A stretch of 64,000 nt of DNA, taken from positions 673,596-737,595 of the forward strand of contig NZ_FRXO01000002.1 in the NCBI RefSeq assembly GCF_900148505.1, written 5' to 3'. Shown piece after piece: positions 1-9,042 of the stretch. Both the position numbers and the translations under genes were made by a program. Source of the DNA: Pseudoxanthobacter soli DSM 19599 (GTDB taxonomy: Bacteria; Pseudomonadota; Alphaproteobacteria; Rhizobiales; Segnochrobactraceae). The notes under the pieces were generated by a model that worked only from the letters and a program-made list of their open reading frames with translations, did not search any database and was not told where the DNA came from. The stretch's first letter is position 1. Every line of letters starts with the position of its first letter.

Positions 1-1613
1 AGCCGTGGCGAGACGCCGATCGGGCGGGCCTTCAGCACGGCGACGGCAAGCGAAACCGCGGTGGCATAGCCGAGCAGCAGCGCCGCGATCGCCAGAGTGA
101 AGCCGATATCGCCGCGGAACGAGCCGTCCGGCCCGGCGACGGGCCTGCCCATGAGTGTGAGCCCTGCGAGAACCAGCCAGAGCGGCAGCACCGCGTTGGC
201 GAAGAGGCCGCCGAAGAACTGGATCTGCAGCGCGAGGAACCCCCGCGCGCCGAGCGCCCGCCACAGCCCGACCGGCGTGCGCATGTGCACCATCCAGGTC
301 TGCAGCCAGCCCTTCTGCCAGCGGCCGCGCTGCCGCAGCCACGCCCGCAGGGTCAATGGCGCCTCTTCGTAGGTGGTGGAGGCGATCACCGTCGAGCGAT
401 AGCCCGCATGGGCGATGCGCACCGCCAGGTCTGCATCCTCCGTCACGTTCCACGCATCCCAGCCGCCGAGCCGGCGCAGCACCGACAGCCGGAAGTGGTT
501 CGATGTGCCGCCGAGCAGGAACGGCAGATCGGCGTGGGCAAGCAGCGGCAAAACGCCATCGAACAGCATGGCATATTCGATGGCGAACAGGCCGGTGATC
601 CAGGCATCGCCGCCATGGTCGATGGAGAGCCGGGCCTGCACGCAACCGAGGCGAGGCCCGCCTGCGGCGAACGCCGCCGCCGCATCGAGCAGTTGGTTGC
701 GGTCCGGCCGGTCTTCGGCATCGAACACCGTCACCAGTTCCCCGCGGGCGTGGACGAGGCCGACACCGAGCGCCTTCGGCTTGGTGAGCGGGCCGCAGCG
801 CGGGACCATCACGATCTCGAACGGCGGCCCGAGCTTGCGGCGGGCGAGTGCATGGAGCGTGGCGATGTCGTCGTCCTCGACCAGGAGCTTGATATCGAGC
901 CGGTCGCGCGGATAACGCAGCGCCGAGATGTGCAGGAGCAGACGAGAGACGACGGCCGCCTCGTCGCGCAGCGGCACGAGCACGGTGTAGACCGGCAGCT
1001 TTTCCGGCGGAAGGGCACCGGGTGCGCACTCATCGCGCGGCCGCATTGGCGGCTGGAACCCGCCCTTCGCGAGAAGGCGCCGCGCCGTCTCGCGCAGCGC
1101 GGCCTGGGCGAGAAAGCCGATGCACATCGCGATGTTGGCGAGGTCGAACACCACGCGGGGCGCCAGGGCGACACCGGCGAGGACGGCGGCCGATAACAGC
1201 GCGAGGAGCATGACCTGCCCCCTCGTCGCCGCCCGACGGGCCAGCCGGTCGCCCGACGCCGCGACAAGGCCGGCCAGCATGTCGTCGACATCGCGAATCG
1301 CGACACGGCGCAGGTTGGCTCGCGCCGGACATCGTCCCTTCTGCGAGCGGATGCGGGCGAAAGCCGCCGCAAGTGCCTCCGGATCGACCAGCCGGATGCG
1401 ACGGCGCAGGCTGGGGTTGCGGCCGAGCAGCACGGCGAGCCGGCCGGCGGTCTTCGCCGTGACCGCGACCGCGACCATGGGACCCTCCGGCCCGTGGCCG
1501 ATCTCGATCAGCGGGATCTCGCCGGTCGCCGGCATTCCGCGGCCGTCGAGGGTGCGCAGCGCCTCATCGAGCGCCGCTTCGGCGATCATGGGCAGGCCGA
1601 GAACCGCCGCCAT
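1..1613 (-). CDS. Family 2 glycosyltransferase, membrane-bound (3' end beyond the window)
   Basis: The minus-strand frame stays open to the left edge, so at least 537 residues are present and the C-terminus is missing. Residues ~1-130 form a soluble region that reads like the GspE-type N-terminal domain of processive glycosyltransferases. A long hydrophobic stretch follows at ~136-175, and then the GT-A catalytic domain: PVYTVLVPLRDEAA (~207), a DAED metal/nucleotide motif (~297), TEDADLA (~392) and the QRGRW acceptor motif (~428). Further membrane segments follow, as in BcsA/XagB-like synthases. It probably makes or exports a surface polysaccharide; the sugar is unknown. The start was placed at the ATG at 1613, the first ATG after an in-frame stop; an ATG at 1589 is also possible. 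Confidence 0.82.
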   Translation of the reverse strand, partial: MAAVLGLPMIAEAALDEALRTLDGRGMPATGEIPLIEIGHGPEGPMVAVAVTAKTAGRLAVLLGRNPSLRRRIRLVDPEALAAAFARIRSQKGRCPARANLRRVAIRDVDDMLAGLVAASGDRLARRAATRGQVMLLALLSAAVLAGVALAPRVVFDLANIAMCIGFLAQAALRETARRLLAKGGFQPPMRPRDECAPGALPPEKLPVYTVLVPLRDEAAVVSRLLLHISALRYPRDRLDIKLLVEDDDIATLHALARRKLGPPFEIVMVPRCGPLTKPKALGVGLVHARGELVTVFDAEDRPDRNQLLDAAAAFAAGGPRLGCVQARLSIDHGGDAWITGLFAIEYAMLFDGVLPLLAHADLPFLLGGTSNHFRLSVLRRLGGWDAWNVTEDADLAVRIAHAGYRSTVIASTTYEEAPLTLRAWLRQRGRWQKGWLQTWMVHMRTPVGLWRALGARGFLALQIQFFGGLFANAVLPLWLVLAGLTLMGRPVAGPDGSFRGDIGFTLAIAALLLGYATAVSLAVAVLKARPIGVSPR

Positions 1614-1897
1614 CAACTCGGCCGTCGATATCCGACCGTCCCGCCCCAAGACGAACGCCCCACGCCCCCCGGGCGTGGCCACCGCCTTCAGGCGGCGGAC
1701 CGCATCATCCCGGCCGATTCCCCATCCCCGGTCGTCGCGGACCGACGGACGGGCTTCAGCCCGCACAATCGCTCACGACCCGATACCACCTATCAGTGTG
1801 GATATTTCAGGTTGCGTTGGCAATCGGCTTGCAGCGGAAACGGCAGAAAAGCGCAAACGTTGCCGGACGCCGCAGGCACGATCCTCGGACGTGCCCC

Positions 1898-2374
1898 TCA
1901 GGTGCCGAGATAATGCAGCGTGACGTCGCGGCGATGCCCTTCAAGGCGATGTTCGACAACGAAGATGCCCTGCCAGGTGCCGAGATCGGCGCGGCCATGC
2001 ACCACGGGAATCGCGAGGTTCACACCCGTCAGCGCCGACTTGACGTGGGCCGCCATGTCGGCGGGGCCATCCAGAGAGTGGCGCCAGTTCCAGTCCATCG
2101 GGACCAGGCGGTCATAGGCGTCCATCAGGTCGGCGCTCGCGCTCGGGTCTGCATTCTCCTGCACGGCGAGCGATGCGGAGGTGTGGCGCAGGAACACCGT
2201 CAGCAGGCCTTCGACGGCCTGGACGGAGGTCAGCCACCGATCGACGAGGCCGGAGATATCGACCATGCCGCGCCCGGTGGTCGGCACCTCCACGCGGGCA
2301 ATGGCCTGCCGGCTCGCGAGCCCGGGACCGAAGACGGTCTTGATGCTTGGTTTGTCATCGACGGTCGAAGCCAT
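1898..2374 (-). CDS. yjbQ: YjbQ / UPF0047 family protein
   Basis: At 158 residues this is slightly longer than the family's usual ~140. The signature HTSASL (64-69), the acidic NADPSASADLM stretch that follows and LGTWQGIFVVEH (131-142) are the conserved features of the YjbQ/UPF0047 fold. Family members in other bacteria have weak thiamine-phosphate synthase activity in vivo, but the physiological role is unsettled. The gene is monocistronic by spacing: 90 bases separate its start from the stop of dsbB upstream on the same strand. The ATG at 2374 follows a GGAACGCA stretch that could serve as a ribosome binding site. Confidence 0.9.
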   Translation of the reverse strand: MASTVDDKPSIKTVFGPGLASRQAIARVEVPTTGRGMVDISGLVDRWLTSVQAVEGLLTVFLRHTSASLAVQENADPSASADLMDAYDRLVPMDWNWRHSLDGPADMAAHVKSALTGVNLAIPVVHGRADLGTWQGIFVVEHRLEGHRRDVTLHYLGT

Positions 2375-2464
2375 TGCGTTCCTCCATCAACCGATGCCGG
2401 GACGCAGCGTCTTGCCGCGCTGTCGTCCGGGGCATCGCCTTCGTCTTCAGGTTGGGCGAGGCTG

Positions 2465-3073
2465 TCAGCCTCCGCCCGGGGCCGGGGCCGTCGCGGCAGC
2501 CGGCGGAGGCGTCGCATCCGAAGGGCTCGCGCCCTGAAGCAGGATGTAGCCCTCGGGATTGTCGGGGCACAGGCCTCCGGCGCACTCCAGGACGGTCGAC
2601 ACGCCGTTGCCGAACGACATCGCGAACGCCAGCACCAGCGCCACGACACCGAGAAGGCCCATCTTCGCCCCCGCGGGAATCGGCGCGAACTGTCGATCGA
2701 ACAGCAGCATAGCAGCGCTGCCAAGCACGATGGCCATAAAAAGCACCAGCGCCCACGTGTAGAAATGCAGCCCGAGGATCGCATCGCCGAACGTGCCGGT
2801 GCCGGGCACGATATGCAGCAGCGTCTGCCGCGTGGAGATGGCGGCGCCGACGAGCGCCGAGAGGATGACGATGCCATAGTGGCTGGGGCGCGGGCCGAAC
2901 CGCACGTTGAGCGCGAGCCCGACCATGACCGCCGCGAAGGCGCTGCGCTGCAGCAGGCAGAGCGGGCACGGCAGTTCGCCGTTGAGAAGCTGCGCGGCGA
3001 AGCCGATCAGCAGGACGGCGCCGACGGCGAGAAGACCGAGGATGTTCAGGGTGCGAGACAGGGACGGCGACAT
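2465..3073 (-). CDS. dsbB: Disulfide bond formation protein B, variant cysteine layout
   Basis: The 202-residue membrane protein carries the DsbB signature CPLC (Cys36, Cys39) after the first hydrophobic helix, which in the family takes electrons from DsbA to quinone. Hydrophobic segments are near 10-28, 44-60, 67-85, 104-124 and 138-157. The loop between segments three and four, which holds the second cysteine pair in E. coli DsbB, has no cysteine. A pair occurs instead at Cys164 and Cys169, after the fifth segment. The tail is Pro/Ala-rich. It is 13 bases downstream of a small membrane gene, with GAGGAG as a good ribosome binding site, so the two are probably one transcript. Confidence 0.88.
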   Translation of the reverse strand: MSPSLSRTLNILGLLAVGAVLLIGFAAQLLNGELPCPLCLLQRSAFAAVMVGLALNVRFGPRPSHYGIVILSALVGAAISTRQTLLHIVPGTGTFGDAILGLHFYTWALVLFMAIVLGSAAMLLFDRQFAPIPAGAKMGLLGVVALVLAFAMSFGNGVSTVLECAGGLCPDNPEGYILLQGASPSDATPPPAAATAPAPGGG

Positions 3074-3086
3074 CGTTCGGCGCTCC

Positions 3087-3242
3087 TCAAAGCACGATCG
3101 CGAGGGGATCGGTCGCGTGCAGGCGGAACAGCACGAGCGTCACGATCAGCGACAGCACCAGAAGCGCGAAGGCGGCGTTTCTTCGCCCCGCCCAGACGCA
3201 GAGCAGCGCCGCCGCCTGCGCGAAGAACGGCAGACTCATCAT
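3087..3242 (-). CDS. 51-residue membrane protein upstream of dsbB (DUF5993-like)
   Basis: This short gene encodes 51 residues beginning MMSLPFFAQ and ending DPLAIVL, with two hydrophobic segments (about 4-18 and 24-40) separated by a basic GRRN turn. The turn suggests a helical hairpin with both ends on the periplasmic side. The size and pattern resemble the DUF5993 family of small proteins, an assignment made from memory rather than a search. Its stop is 13 bases before dsbB on the same strand, so co-expression and a supporting role for the oxidase are plausible but unproven. It has a second in-frame ATG one codon downstream. Confidence 0.7.
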   Translation of the reverse strand: MMSLPFFAQAAALLCVWAGRRNAAFALLVLSLIVTLVLFRLHATDPLAIVL

Positions 3243-3510
3243 GTCGAATTCTCCCCAGCCCGTCTCTTTAAATGATGCTTAAATGATGCTGCCCGCCCGG
3301 TGTGCCCTGGCGCCCCGGCTGCTCCGGGCGCCGTTCGACGCCCTTGCCGCCAGAGTGCGGAATCCTAAAGGATTCTCGCTCCGGCAGGCAGTCTGGCCAG
3401 ACGGAAAAACATGCGGAGCGAAGGAACTGCGGCCGTCGGCGGCTGCGACAAAACCGCTTGCGGGGCGCTGGGGCAGGCCGGGATGGCAGGGCGGCCCGCC
3501 GGAATGCGCG

Positions 3511-4608
3511 TCAGGCGCGGAAATGCTTGGAGAGTTTCAGGCCCTGCGCCTGATAGTTCGACCCGAGATCCTGGCCATAGAGCACGTCCGGGCGGGCCGA
3601 CATGCGCTCGTAGACGAGGCGCCCGACGACCTGACCGTGATCGATGATGAACGGCACCTCGTGGCTGCGCACCTCGAGCACCGCGCGCGACCCCGAGCCG
3701 CCGGCGGCGGCATGGCCGAAGCCCGGATCGAAGAAGCCGGCATAGTGGACGCGGAATTCGCCGACCAGCGGATCGATCGGCACCATCTCGGCGGCAACCT
3801 CTGGCGGTACATGCACCGCCTCGCAGGAGGCGAGGATATAGAACTCGTCCGGATCGAGGATCAGGCTCGCCTCGCCGCGGGTGGTGACCGGCTCCCAGAA
3901 GTCGTAGAGGTCGCAGCCGCCCTTAAGGTCGATGTCGATCACGCCCGTATGGCGCTTGGCGCGGTAGCCGATCGGACCGCCGGGCTCGTGGCCGCCGAGA
4001 AGGTCGACGGTGAGATGCAGGCCGCCCGCCACCACAGGCCGGCCCGGAAAGACGATGCCTTCCCGGTCGTGAAGGGCGAGAAGTTCGCGGTCGTCGAGAC
4101 CGGCCTCGCCGCGCCGGAAGCGGATCTGCGACAGCGTCGAACCGGCGCGCACCAGCACGGGAAAGGTGCGCGGGCTGATCTCGGCATAAAGCGGACCGTG
4201 GTAGCCGGCGGGCACCGTGTCGAACGCGCGGCCGGAATCGGTGATGACGCGGGTGAAGACGTCGAGCCGTCCGGTGGAGCTCTTCGGGTTGGCGGTCGCC
4301 GAGATACCGGCGGGAAGCGCCAGCCGCTCCTCGATCGGCACGAGATAGACACAGCCGGTTTCGAGCACGGCGCCGCGGCTGATGTCGATCGAATGCAGCG
4401 TGAGCTTGCCGAGCTTGTCCGCCACGGTGGCGTTCGGACCGGTGAGGAAGCTCGCCCGGATGCGGTGGGCGACGTTGCCGAGCCGCAGATCGAGGCTCGC
4501 GGGCTGCACCTGTCGCGCCGTCACCGGCACGTCGCTCGCAATGATGCCGGCCTCGATCAGGTGGCGGATCTCCTGCCGGGGCAGGATGCCGGCCGTCGCG
4601 TCGCTCAT
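3511..4608 (-). CDS. dcd: 2'-deoxycytidine 5'-triphosphate deaminase, two-domain form
   Basis: The protein (365 residues) is about twice the length of E. coli Dcd because it contains two dUTPase-fold halves, the form common in Rhizobiales. The N-half has QPASLDLRLG (35-44), NPKSSTGRLDVFTR (107-120) and YHGPLYAEI (136-144). The C-half repeats the fold with CDLYDFWEP, HYAGFFDPGFG and VVGRLVYERM. It should deaminate dCTP to dUTP for thymidylate synthesis. I start at the ATG at 4608, behind GAGGATGG, rather than at an upstream GTG, because MSDATAGILPRQEI matches the family start. The 268 bases between this gene and the 51-residue gene hold no supported gene. Confidence 0.93.
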   Translation of the reverse strand: MSDATAGILPRQEIRHLIEAGIIASDVPVTARQVQPASLDLRLGNVAHRIRASFLTGPNATVADKLGKLTLHSIDISRGAVLETGCVYLVPIEERLALPAGISATANPKSSTGRLDVFTRVITDSGRAFDTVPAGYHGPLYAEISPRTFPVLVRAGSTLSQIRFRRGEAGLDDRELLALHDREGIVFPGRPVVAGGLHLTVDLLGGHEPGGPIGYRAKRHTGVIDIDLKGGCDLYDFWEPVTTRGEASLILDPDEFYILASCEAVHVPPEVAAEMVPIDPLVGEFRVHYAGFFDPGFGHAAAGGSGSRAVLEVRSHEVPFIIDHGQVVGRLVYERMSARPDVLYGQDLGSNYQAQGLKLSKHFRA

Positions 4609-4779
4609 CGTCCATCCTCGCTGAAGCGGCGCCGGCCGATGTGCCCCCGCCCCCCGGGGAAAATCGCGCACGAACGGTGCCGCCGCCGTTTCCTTCTGCT
4701 AGCCGATCATGAGCCGCCTGTACAGGAAGCCGCGTTCGGCGTTGACGCGCCCGGCCGGGGGGAATAAGTACGAAGACGT

Positions 4780-4840
4780 TCCGTGGTGATTTGGCCGGCC
4801 GGCTTGCAGCCACGTTAAACAACTCGCTAAAAGGCCGAGT
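4780..4840 (+). ncRNA. SAM-II riboswitch
   Basis: The conserved core of the alphaproteobacterial SAM-II (metA) motif is readable almost unbroken. It consists of GTGGTGATTTG at 4783-4793, GGCTTGCAGCCACG at 4801-4814 (whose GCCAC pairs back with the first GTGG), TTAAACAA directly after, and GCTAAAA at 4826-4832 followed by the pseudoknot strand. SAM-II binds S-adenosylmethionine and switches off methionine biosynthesis genes. Here it is 160 bases ahead of metZ, in the expected orientation. Confidence 0.93.
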
Positions 4841-4935
4841 GGGCATCCGTCCCGGACGGCGGGGCCCGTGCTGGATGGCGGATCGGGCGAAGCCCGCCGT
4901 GTCCTGTCATGGGGTTCCGCCGCGGCGTTCGTTGA

Positions 4936-4966
4936 CCCGGCTCGGCATCTGTCGGCCGGGTTTTTT
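4936..4966 (+). terminator. Rho-independent terminator between the SAM-II riboswitch and metZ
   Basis: CCCGGC at 4936-4941 pairs with GCCGGG at 4955-4960 and is followed by six T residues at 4961-4966. The hairpin is downstream of the riboswitch and 34 bases before the metZ start, so it is placed to act as the expression platform for transcription attenuation. It could alternatively end a short constitutive leader RNA. Confidence 0.75.
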
Positions 4967-5000
4967 GATGCCCGAACGGGAACCGCCGGAGGTTCGACCC

Positions 5001-6245
5001 ATGACCAAGACCACTACTGCTCCCCAATCGCCCCGCCGCTACCGGCCCGCGACCGAACTGGTCCACGGCGGCACCATCCGCTCCGGGTTCGGCGAGACGT
5101 CCGAGGCGATGTTCCTGACACAGGGCTTCGTCTACGAGACCGCCGAGGCCGCCGAGGCCCGGTTCAACGGCGCGGATCCCGGCTTCATCTATTCGCGGTT
5201 CTCCAACCCGACCGTCGCGATGTTCGAGGAACGCATGGCGCGCCTTGAAGGCGCGGAGGATGCGCGCGCCGTGGCGAGCGGCATGGCGGCGGTGACCTCG
5301 GCGCTCCTCTGCATGCTGAAGGCCGGCGACCATGTGGTGGCGCCACGCGCCATGTTCGGATCGTGCCTCTACGTCATCGAGGAGCTGCTGCCGCGCTTCG
5401 GCGTCGCCTCCACCATCGTCGACGGCACCGACCTCGACGCCTGGCGCGCGGCGGTGCGGCCCGAAACGAAGGCGTTCTTCCTGGAATCGCCCACCAACCC
5501 GACGCTGGAACTCGTCGACATCGCCGCCGTGGCGGAGATCGCGAAGTCGGCCGGTGCGACGCTGATCGTCGACAACGTGTTCGCGACCGCGCTGCACCAG
5601 TCGCCGCTCGAACTCGGCGCCGACGTGGTGATCTATTCCGCGACCAAGCACATCGACGGCCAGGGCCGCTGTCTCGGCGGCGTAATCCTGTCGTCGAAGA
5701 AGTGGATCGCCGACCACCTCCACAACTTCCTGCGCCAGACCGGCCCGTCGATGTCGCCGTTCAATGCCTGGGTGCTGCTGAAGGCGCTGGAGACATTTCC
5801 GCTGCGGGTGGAACGCCAGACGGCGACGGCGGCCCGGCTCGCCGACCACCTCGCCGGACAGCATGGCATCGCGCGCGTCATCTATCCCGGCCGCCCCGAT
5901 CATCCGCAGGCGGACCTCGTCGCGCGGCAGATGCGCGCCGGTTCGTCGCTGATCGCCTTCGAGCTCGAAGGCGGCAAGGAAGCGGCGTTCGCGTTCTCCA
6001 ATGCCTTGCGACTCATCCGCATCTCCAACAATCTCGGCGATGCGAAGAGCCTCATCACCCATCCGCAGACCACCACGCACCAGCGCCTTTCGGAAGAGGC
6101 GCGCCAGGCGCTCGGCATCGGCGGGGGACTGCTCAGGCTTTCCGTCGGGCTGGAGGACGTCCAGGACCTGATCGAGGACATCGACGCCGGCATTGCGGCG
6201 GCGGGTGTTGCGGCCGGCCGGCCGCGGGTGGCGAAAGCCGGATAA
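5001..6245 (+). CDS. metZ: O-succinylhomoserine sulfhydrylase
   Basis: The 414-residue protein is a Cys/Met-metabolism PLP enzyme. YSRFSNPTV (65-73) and the substrate-side residues around it, LESPTNPTLE (161-170), DNVFAT (191-196) and the PLP lysine in SATKHIDGQGR (Lys216) are all present. HIDGQGRC is typical of MetZ rather than of MetB or MetC. It makes homocysteine directly from O-succinylhomoserine and sulfide. The ATG at 5001 follows CCGGAGG; an in-frame upstream extension runs through the riboswitch and is rejected. Control is by the SAM-II riboswitch and terminator. The next gene starts 20 bases after the stop. Confidence 0.95.
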   Translation: MTKTTTAPQSPRRYRPATELVHGGTIRSGFGETSEAMFLTQGFVYETAEAAEARFNGADPGFIYSRFSNPTVAMFEERMARLEGAEDARAVASGMAAVTSALLCMLKAGDHVVAPRAMFGSCLYVIEELLPRFGVASTIVDGTDLDAWRAAVRPETKAFFLESPTNPTLELVDIAAVAEIAKSAGATLIVDNVFATALHQSPLELGADVVIYSATKHIDGQGRCLGGVILSSKKWIADHLHNFLRQTGPSMSPFNAWVLLKALETFPLRVERQTATAARLADHLAGQHGIARVIYPGRPDHPQADLVARQMRAGSSLIAFELEGGKEAAFAFSNALRLIRISNNLGDAKSLITHPQTTTHQRLSEEARQALGIGGGLLRLSVGLEDVQDLIEDIDAGIAAAGVAAGRPRVAKAG

Positions 6246-6265
6246 CGAGGCGGAGGCGGGCCGAC

Positions 6266-6973
6266 ATGGCGGGTGAGGATTCCGGCGGAACCCAGGCGGG
6301 CGGCGGGAAGGACAGCGCGGCGGGAGCCGGGTTCGACTTCCTGGTGAACACGCCGCCGACCGGCGCGGTCGGCACGCTGCTCCTTGCTCACGGTGCCGGG
6401 GCGGCGATGGATTCGTCATTCATGAACCGCTTCACCGGCCATGCCGTGCTCGCCGGCCTCACCATCTACCGCTTCGAGTTCGCCTACATGGCCGAGCGCC
6501 GGCAGAGCGGGCGCAAGCGCCCGCCGCCCGCCGCGGCGAAGCTCGTGGGCGAATTCCGCGCGGCGCTCGACCAGTGCCTCGCGGTCACGGAAGGTCCCGT
6601 GCTGATCGGCGGCAAGTCGCTCGGCGGACGGGTCGCGGCGATGCTCGGCTGCGAGGACGATCTCGACCCGCGGGTCGCCGGTGTCGTCTGCCTCGGCTAC
6701 CCCTTCCATGCGCCCGGCGACGCGGTGGGCGACACCGCCGCGGCCCGGCTCGCCCCGGTCGAGACGCTGCGGCGCCCGACCCTGATCGCCCAGGGCGAGC
6801 GCGACCCGTTCGGCAATTATGACGAGGTGTCCGCGCTGAAGCTGCCGGACAATGTGCGCGTGCTCTGGTGTGAGGACGGCAGCCATGACCTCGCCCCGCG
6901 CGGCGGCTCGCCAGCGACGTGGGAAGGCAACCTGCGCGCTGCCGCCCAGGTCGCGGCGGCCATGCTCGGCTGA
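6266..6973 (+). CDS. Alpha/beta hydrolase, KANL3/Tex30-like family
   Basis: The 235-residue protein starts with a low-complexity Gly/Ala leader (1-25). The hydrolase fold follows, with the oxyanion strand LLLAHGAG (38-45), the nucleophile elbow GGKSLGG (Ser118), an acid in QGERDPFG and a final histidine in DGSHDL, which together give a full catalytic triad. It matches the small KANL3/Tex30-like bacterial hydrolases, whose substrates are not known. It lies 20 bases behind metZ on the same strand and is probably cotranscribed with it, but nothing in the sequence links it to methionine synthesis. Confidence 0.82.
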   Translation: MAGEDSGGTQAGGGKDSAAGAGFDFLVNTPPTGAVGTLLLAHGAGAAMDSSFMNRFTGHAVLAGLTIYRFEFAYMAERRQSGRKRPPPAAAKLVGEFRAALDQCLAVTEGPVLIGGKSLGGRVAAMLGCEDDLDPRVAGVVCLGYPFHAPGDAVGDTAAARLAPVETLRRPTLIAQGERDPFGNYDEVSALKLPDNVRVLWCEDGSHDLAPRGGSPATWEGNLRAAAQVAAAMLG

Positions 6974-7226
6974 GCTTGCCGAAAGCAACGCGCGGTCGAA
7001 GTTCGGCCGGCCTGCCCCGCACCGGCATCGGGGCAGCCATGCCCCCGCCCCTGTGGACAAGACCGCCGCTCACCCGCTACAGCACCGGCGAGCCCGACCC
7101 GCGCCATCCCTGGAGCGCGCCTCGCCCGGACGCAGCCCGTCCGACCGGCGGCGCGATCGCTTCGGCCGGTGGACCCGGGCGCCATGTCGCAACTACAGAG
7201 TCGCAACCACAGACGGATCCGCAGCC

Positions 7227-8147
7227 GTGGGCGCATCGCATTCCCTCTCCCCCGCTCCTTCCGCCGCCGTGGAGACGCGCCCGATCGACGGCAAGGCGTT
7301 CGCCGCCGGGCTGCGCGACGAGATCAAGGCCGAGGTCGCCTCGCTGAAGGCGTCCCACGGGCTGACGCCGGGCCTCGCGGTCGTGCTGGTCGGGGAAGAC
7401 CCGGCGAGCCAGGTCTATGTGCGCAACAAGGGCCAGCAGACGATCGAGGCCGGGATGGCCTCGTTCGAGCATCGCCTGCCGGCGACCACGACCGAAGCCG
7501 AACTCATCGCGCTGGTGGACCGTCTCAACGCCGATCCGGCGGTGGACGGCATCCTGGTGCAGCTGCCGCTGCCGAAGGGCGTCGACGAGCGCGCCGTTCT
7601 GGCGGCCATCGCCCCCGCCAAGGACGTCGACGGATTCCATGTCGTCAATGCCGGGCGGCTGGCCGTCGGGCTCGACGCGCTGGTGCCCTGCACCCCGCTC
7701 GGCTGCCTGATGCTGCTGAAGCACCATCTCGGCTCGCTGTCGGGCCTGGAAGCGGTCGTCGTCGGGCGATCCAACATCGTCGGCAAGCCGATGGCGCAGC
7801 TCCTCCTCAAGGAAGATTGCACCGTGACCATCGCCCATTCGCGCACCCGCGACATCGCCGCGGTCTGCCGCCGCGCCGACATCCTGGTCGCTGCCGTCGG
7901 CCGGCCACAGATGGTGCGCGGAGACTGGATCAAGCCGGGCGCCACCGTGATCGATGTCGGCATCAACCGCGTGCCGGCGCCGGATCTCGGAGAGGGCAGG
8001 ACGCGCATCGTCGGCGATGTCGCCTATGCGGAAGCCCTGGGCATCGCCGGACTGATCACGCCGGTTCCGGGCGGCGTCGGGCCGATGACCATCGCCTGCC
8101 TCCTGCGCAACACCGTCACCGCAGCACGGCGCCGCGCCGGGATCTGA
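7227..8147 (+). CDS. folD: Bifunctional methylenetetrahydrofolate dehydrogenase / methenyl-THF cyclohydrolase
   Basis: FolD interconverts 5,10-methylene-, methenyl- and 10-formyl-tetrahydrofolate with NADP. Visible signatures are [11 protein letters not shown] at the N-terminus, QVYVRNKG with the catalytic lysine, [18 protein letters not shown], the Rossmann segment [17 protein letters not shown], and [11 protein letters not shown] near the C-terminus. No in-frame ATG lies near the family's usual start. GTG at 7227 (306 residues) and GTG at 7269 (292 residues, close to the usual length) are both possible, and I give the longer one. It is 250 bases downstream of the hydrolase and may have its own promoter. 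Confidence 0.92.
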   Translation: MGASHSLSPAPSAAVETRPIDGKAFAAGLRDEIKAEVASLKASHGLTPGLAVVLVGEDPASQVYVRNKGQQTIEAGMASFEHRLPATTTEAELIALVDRLNADPAVDGILVQLPLPKGVDERAVLAAIAPAKDVDGFHVVNAGRLAVGLDALVPCTPLGCLMLLKHHLGSLSGLEAVVVGRSNIVGKPMAQLLLKEDCTVTIAHSRTRDIAAVCRRADILVAAVGRPQMVRGDWIKPGATVIDVGINRVPAPDLGEGRTRIVGDVAYAEALGIAGLITPVPGGVGPMTIACLLRNTVTAARRRAGI

Positions 8148-8231
8148 CCGGCGCAGGCATCCAGGCCGCGTAGGCATCCGGGCTGCCGCCGGGCCGTTCC
8201 GGCCGGAGAATGTCCGCCCGGCAGCTTGGGC

Positions 8232-9005
8232 CTATTCCCGCCGCAGCACGCGGTCGATCAGAACGTCGCTCCACAAGGTCGACTTGTGCGCCGCCTTGAT
8301 GCGTGCCGGATCGTAGTCGCGGTCGACCCATTCCAGGAAGCTCAGGCCCGCGGGCTCGCCTTCGGCGCGGTAGTGGTCGAACATCAGGTCGAGCACGCCG
8401 GTCTTCGACGAGCGCACATGGCCGAACCGCAGCGAGAGCTGCTTCGCCGCCTCGGCGACCGGCTTTCCGCGTGCGAGGATCAGGTAGAGCGCGGAGGCGA
8501 GCCCCGCCCGGTCGGAGCCGGACTTGCAGTGGATCAGCGCGGGATATTCGATGCGCTCGAACAAGGCGGCGGCATCGTGGATCATCTCACGCGTCGGCGC
8601 GCCGCGCGACCACAGCGGCAGGGATTCGAGCGTGAGGCCCTCACGTTCGCAGGCGTCGCGTTCGAGCGCGAAAGCGCCGAGTTCACGGTCGCCCCTGAGC
8701 CACACCACCGTGCGGATGCCGTTGCGCGCCGCCCACGCGATATCGAGCGGCGAAGGCTGGGCCGAACGCCACAGCCGGTCGTCGACCCTGTGGCGGTTGC
8801 GGTAGAACAGGCGGAAGATGCCGGCGTCGACGACGATGAGGTGCAACCACGCCTTCACCCGTCGGCGCAGGCCGACGATCGGCCGCCGGCTTTTCGCCCG
8901 CAGCTTGTCGCGGTGCCGCTCTCGGCCCTCGGCGTCCCGGAAGAATTTCAACGATCCCGCACCCGGTTCGATCGGCTGGCTCGGCGGCGGTGAAGCCCGC
9001 GCCAT
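8232..9005 (-). CDS. Dual-specificity / tyrosine phosphatase-like protein
   Basis: The 257-residue protein holds the cysteine phosphatase P-loop HCKSGSDRAG, with nucleophile Cys160 and Arg166. Before it lie the RSAQPSP and GIRTVVWLRGD segments typical of DSP-like phosphatases. The N-terminal ~50 residues are basic and low in complexity. A basic VGLRRRVKAWLHLIVVDAG stretch could be a weak membrane or interface helix. Such proteins in Rhizobiales are often called protein tyrosine phosphatases, but the substrate is not known. The start is uncertain because a 20-base tandem duplication at 9003-9042 repeats the initiation context. The ATG at 9005 is chosen, and the frame stays open to 9080. Confidence 0.8.
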   Translation of the reverse strand: MARASPPPSQPIEPGAGSLKFFRDAEGRERHRDKLRAKSRRPIVGLRRRVKAWLHLIVVDAGIFRLFYRNRHRVDDRLWRSAQPSPLDIAWAARNGIRTVVWLRGDRELGAFALERDACEREGLTLESLPLWSRGAPTREMIHDAAALFERIEYPALIHCKSGSDRAGLASALYLILARGKPVAEAAKQLSLRFGHVRSSKTGVLDLMFDHYRAEGEPAGLSFLEWVDRDYDPARIKAAHKSTLWSDVLIDRVLRRE

Positions 9006-9042
9006 GTCGGGCCGCTTCTTGACATGTCGGGCCGCTTTTTGA
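9003..9042. repeat. Two-copy 20-bp tandem repeat at the phosphatase start
   Basis: Positions 9003-9022 and 9023-9042 are the same 20 bases with one C/T difference. Each copy carries CAT, the complement of ATG, so the initiation context of the leftward phosphatase gene is duplicated. The copies differ by 20 bases and so lie in different reading frames, and only the inner ATG reads into the phosphatase. Confidence 0.85.
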
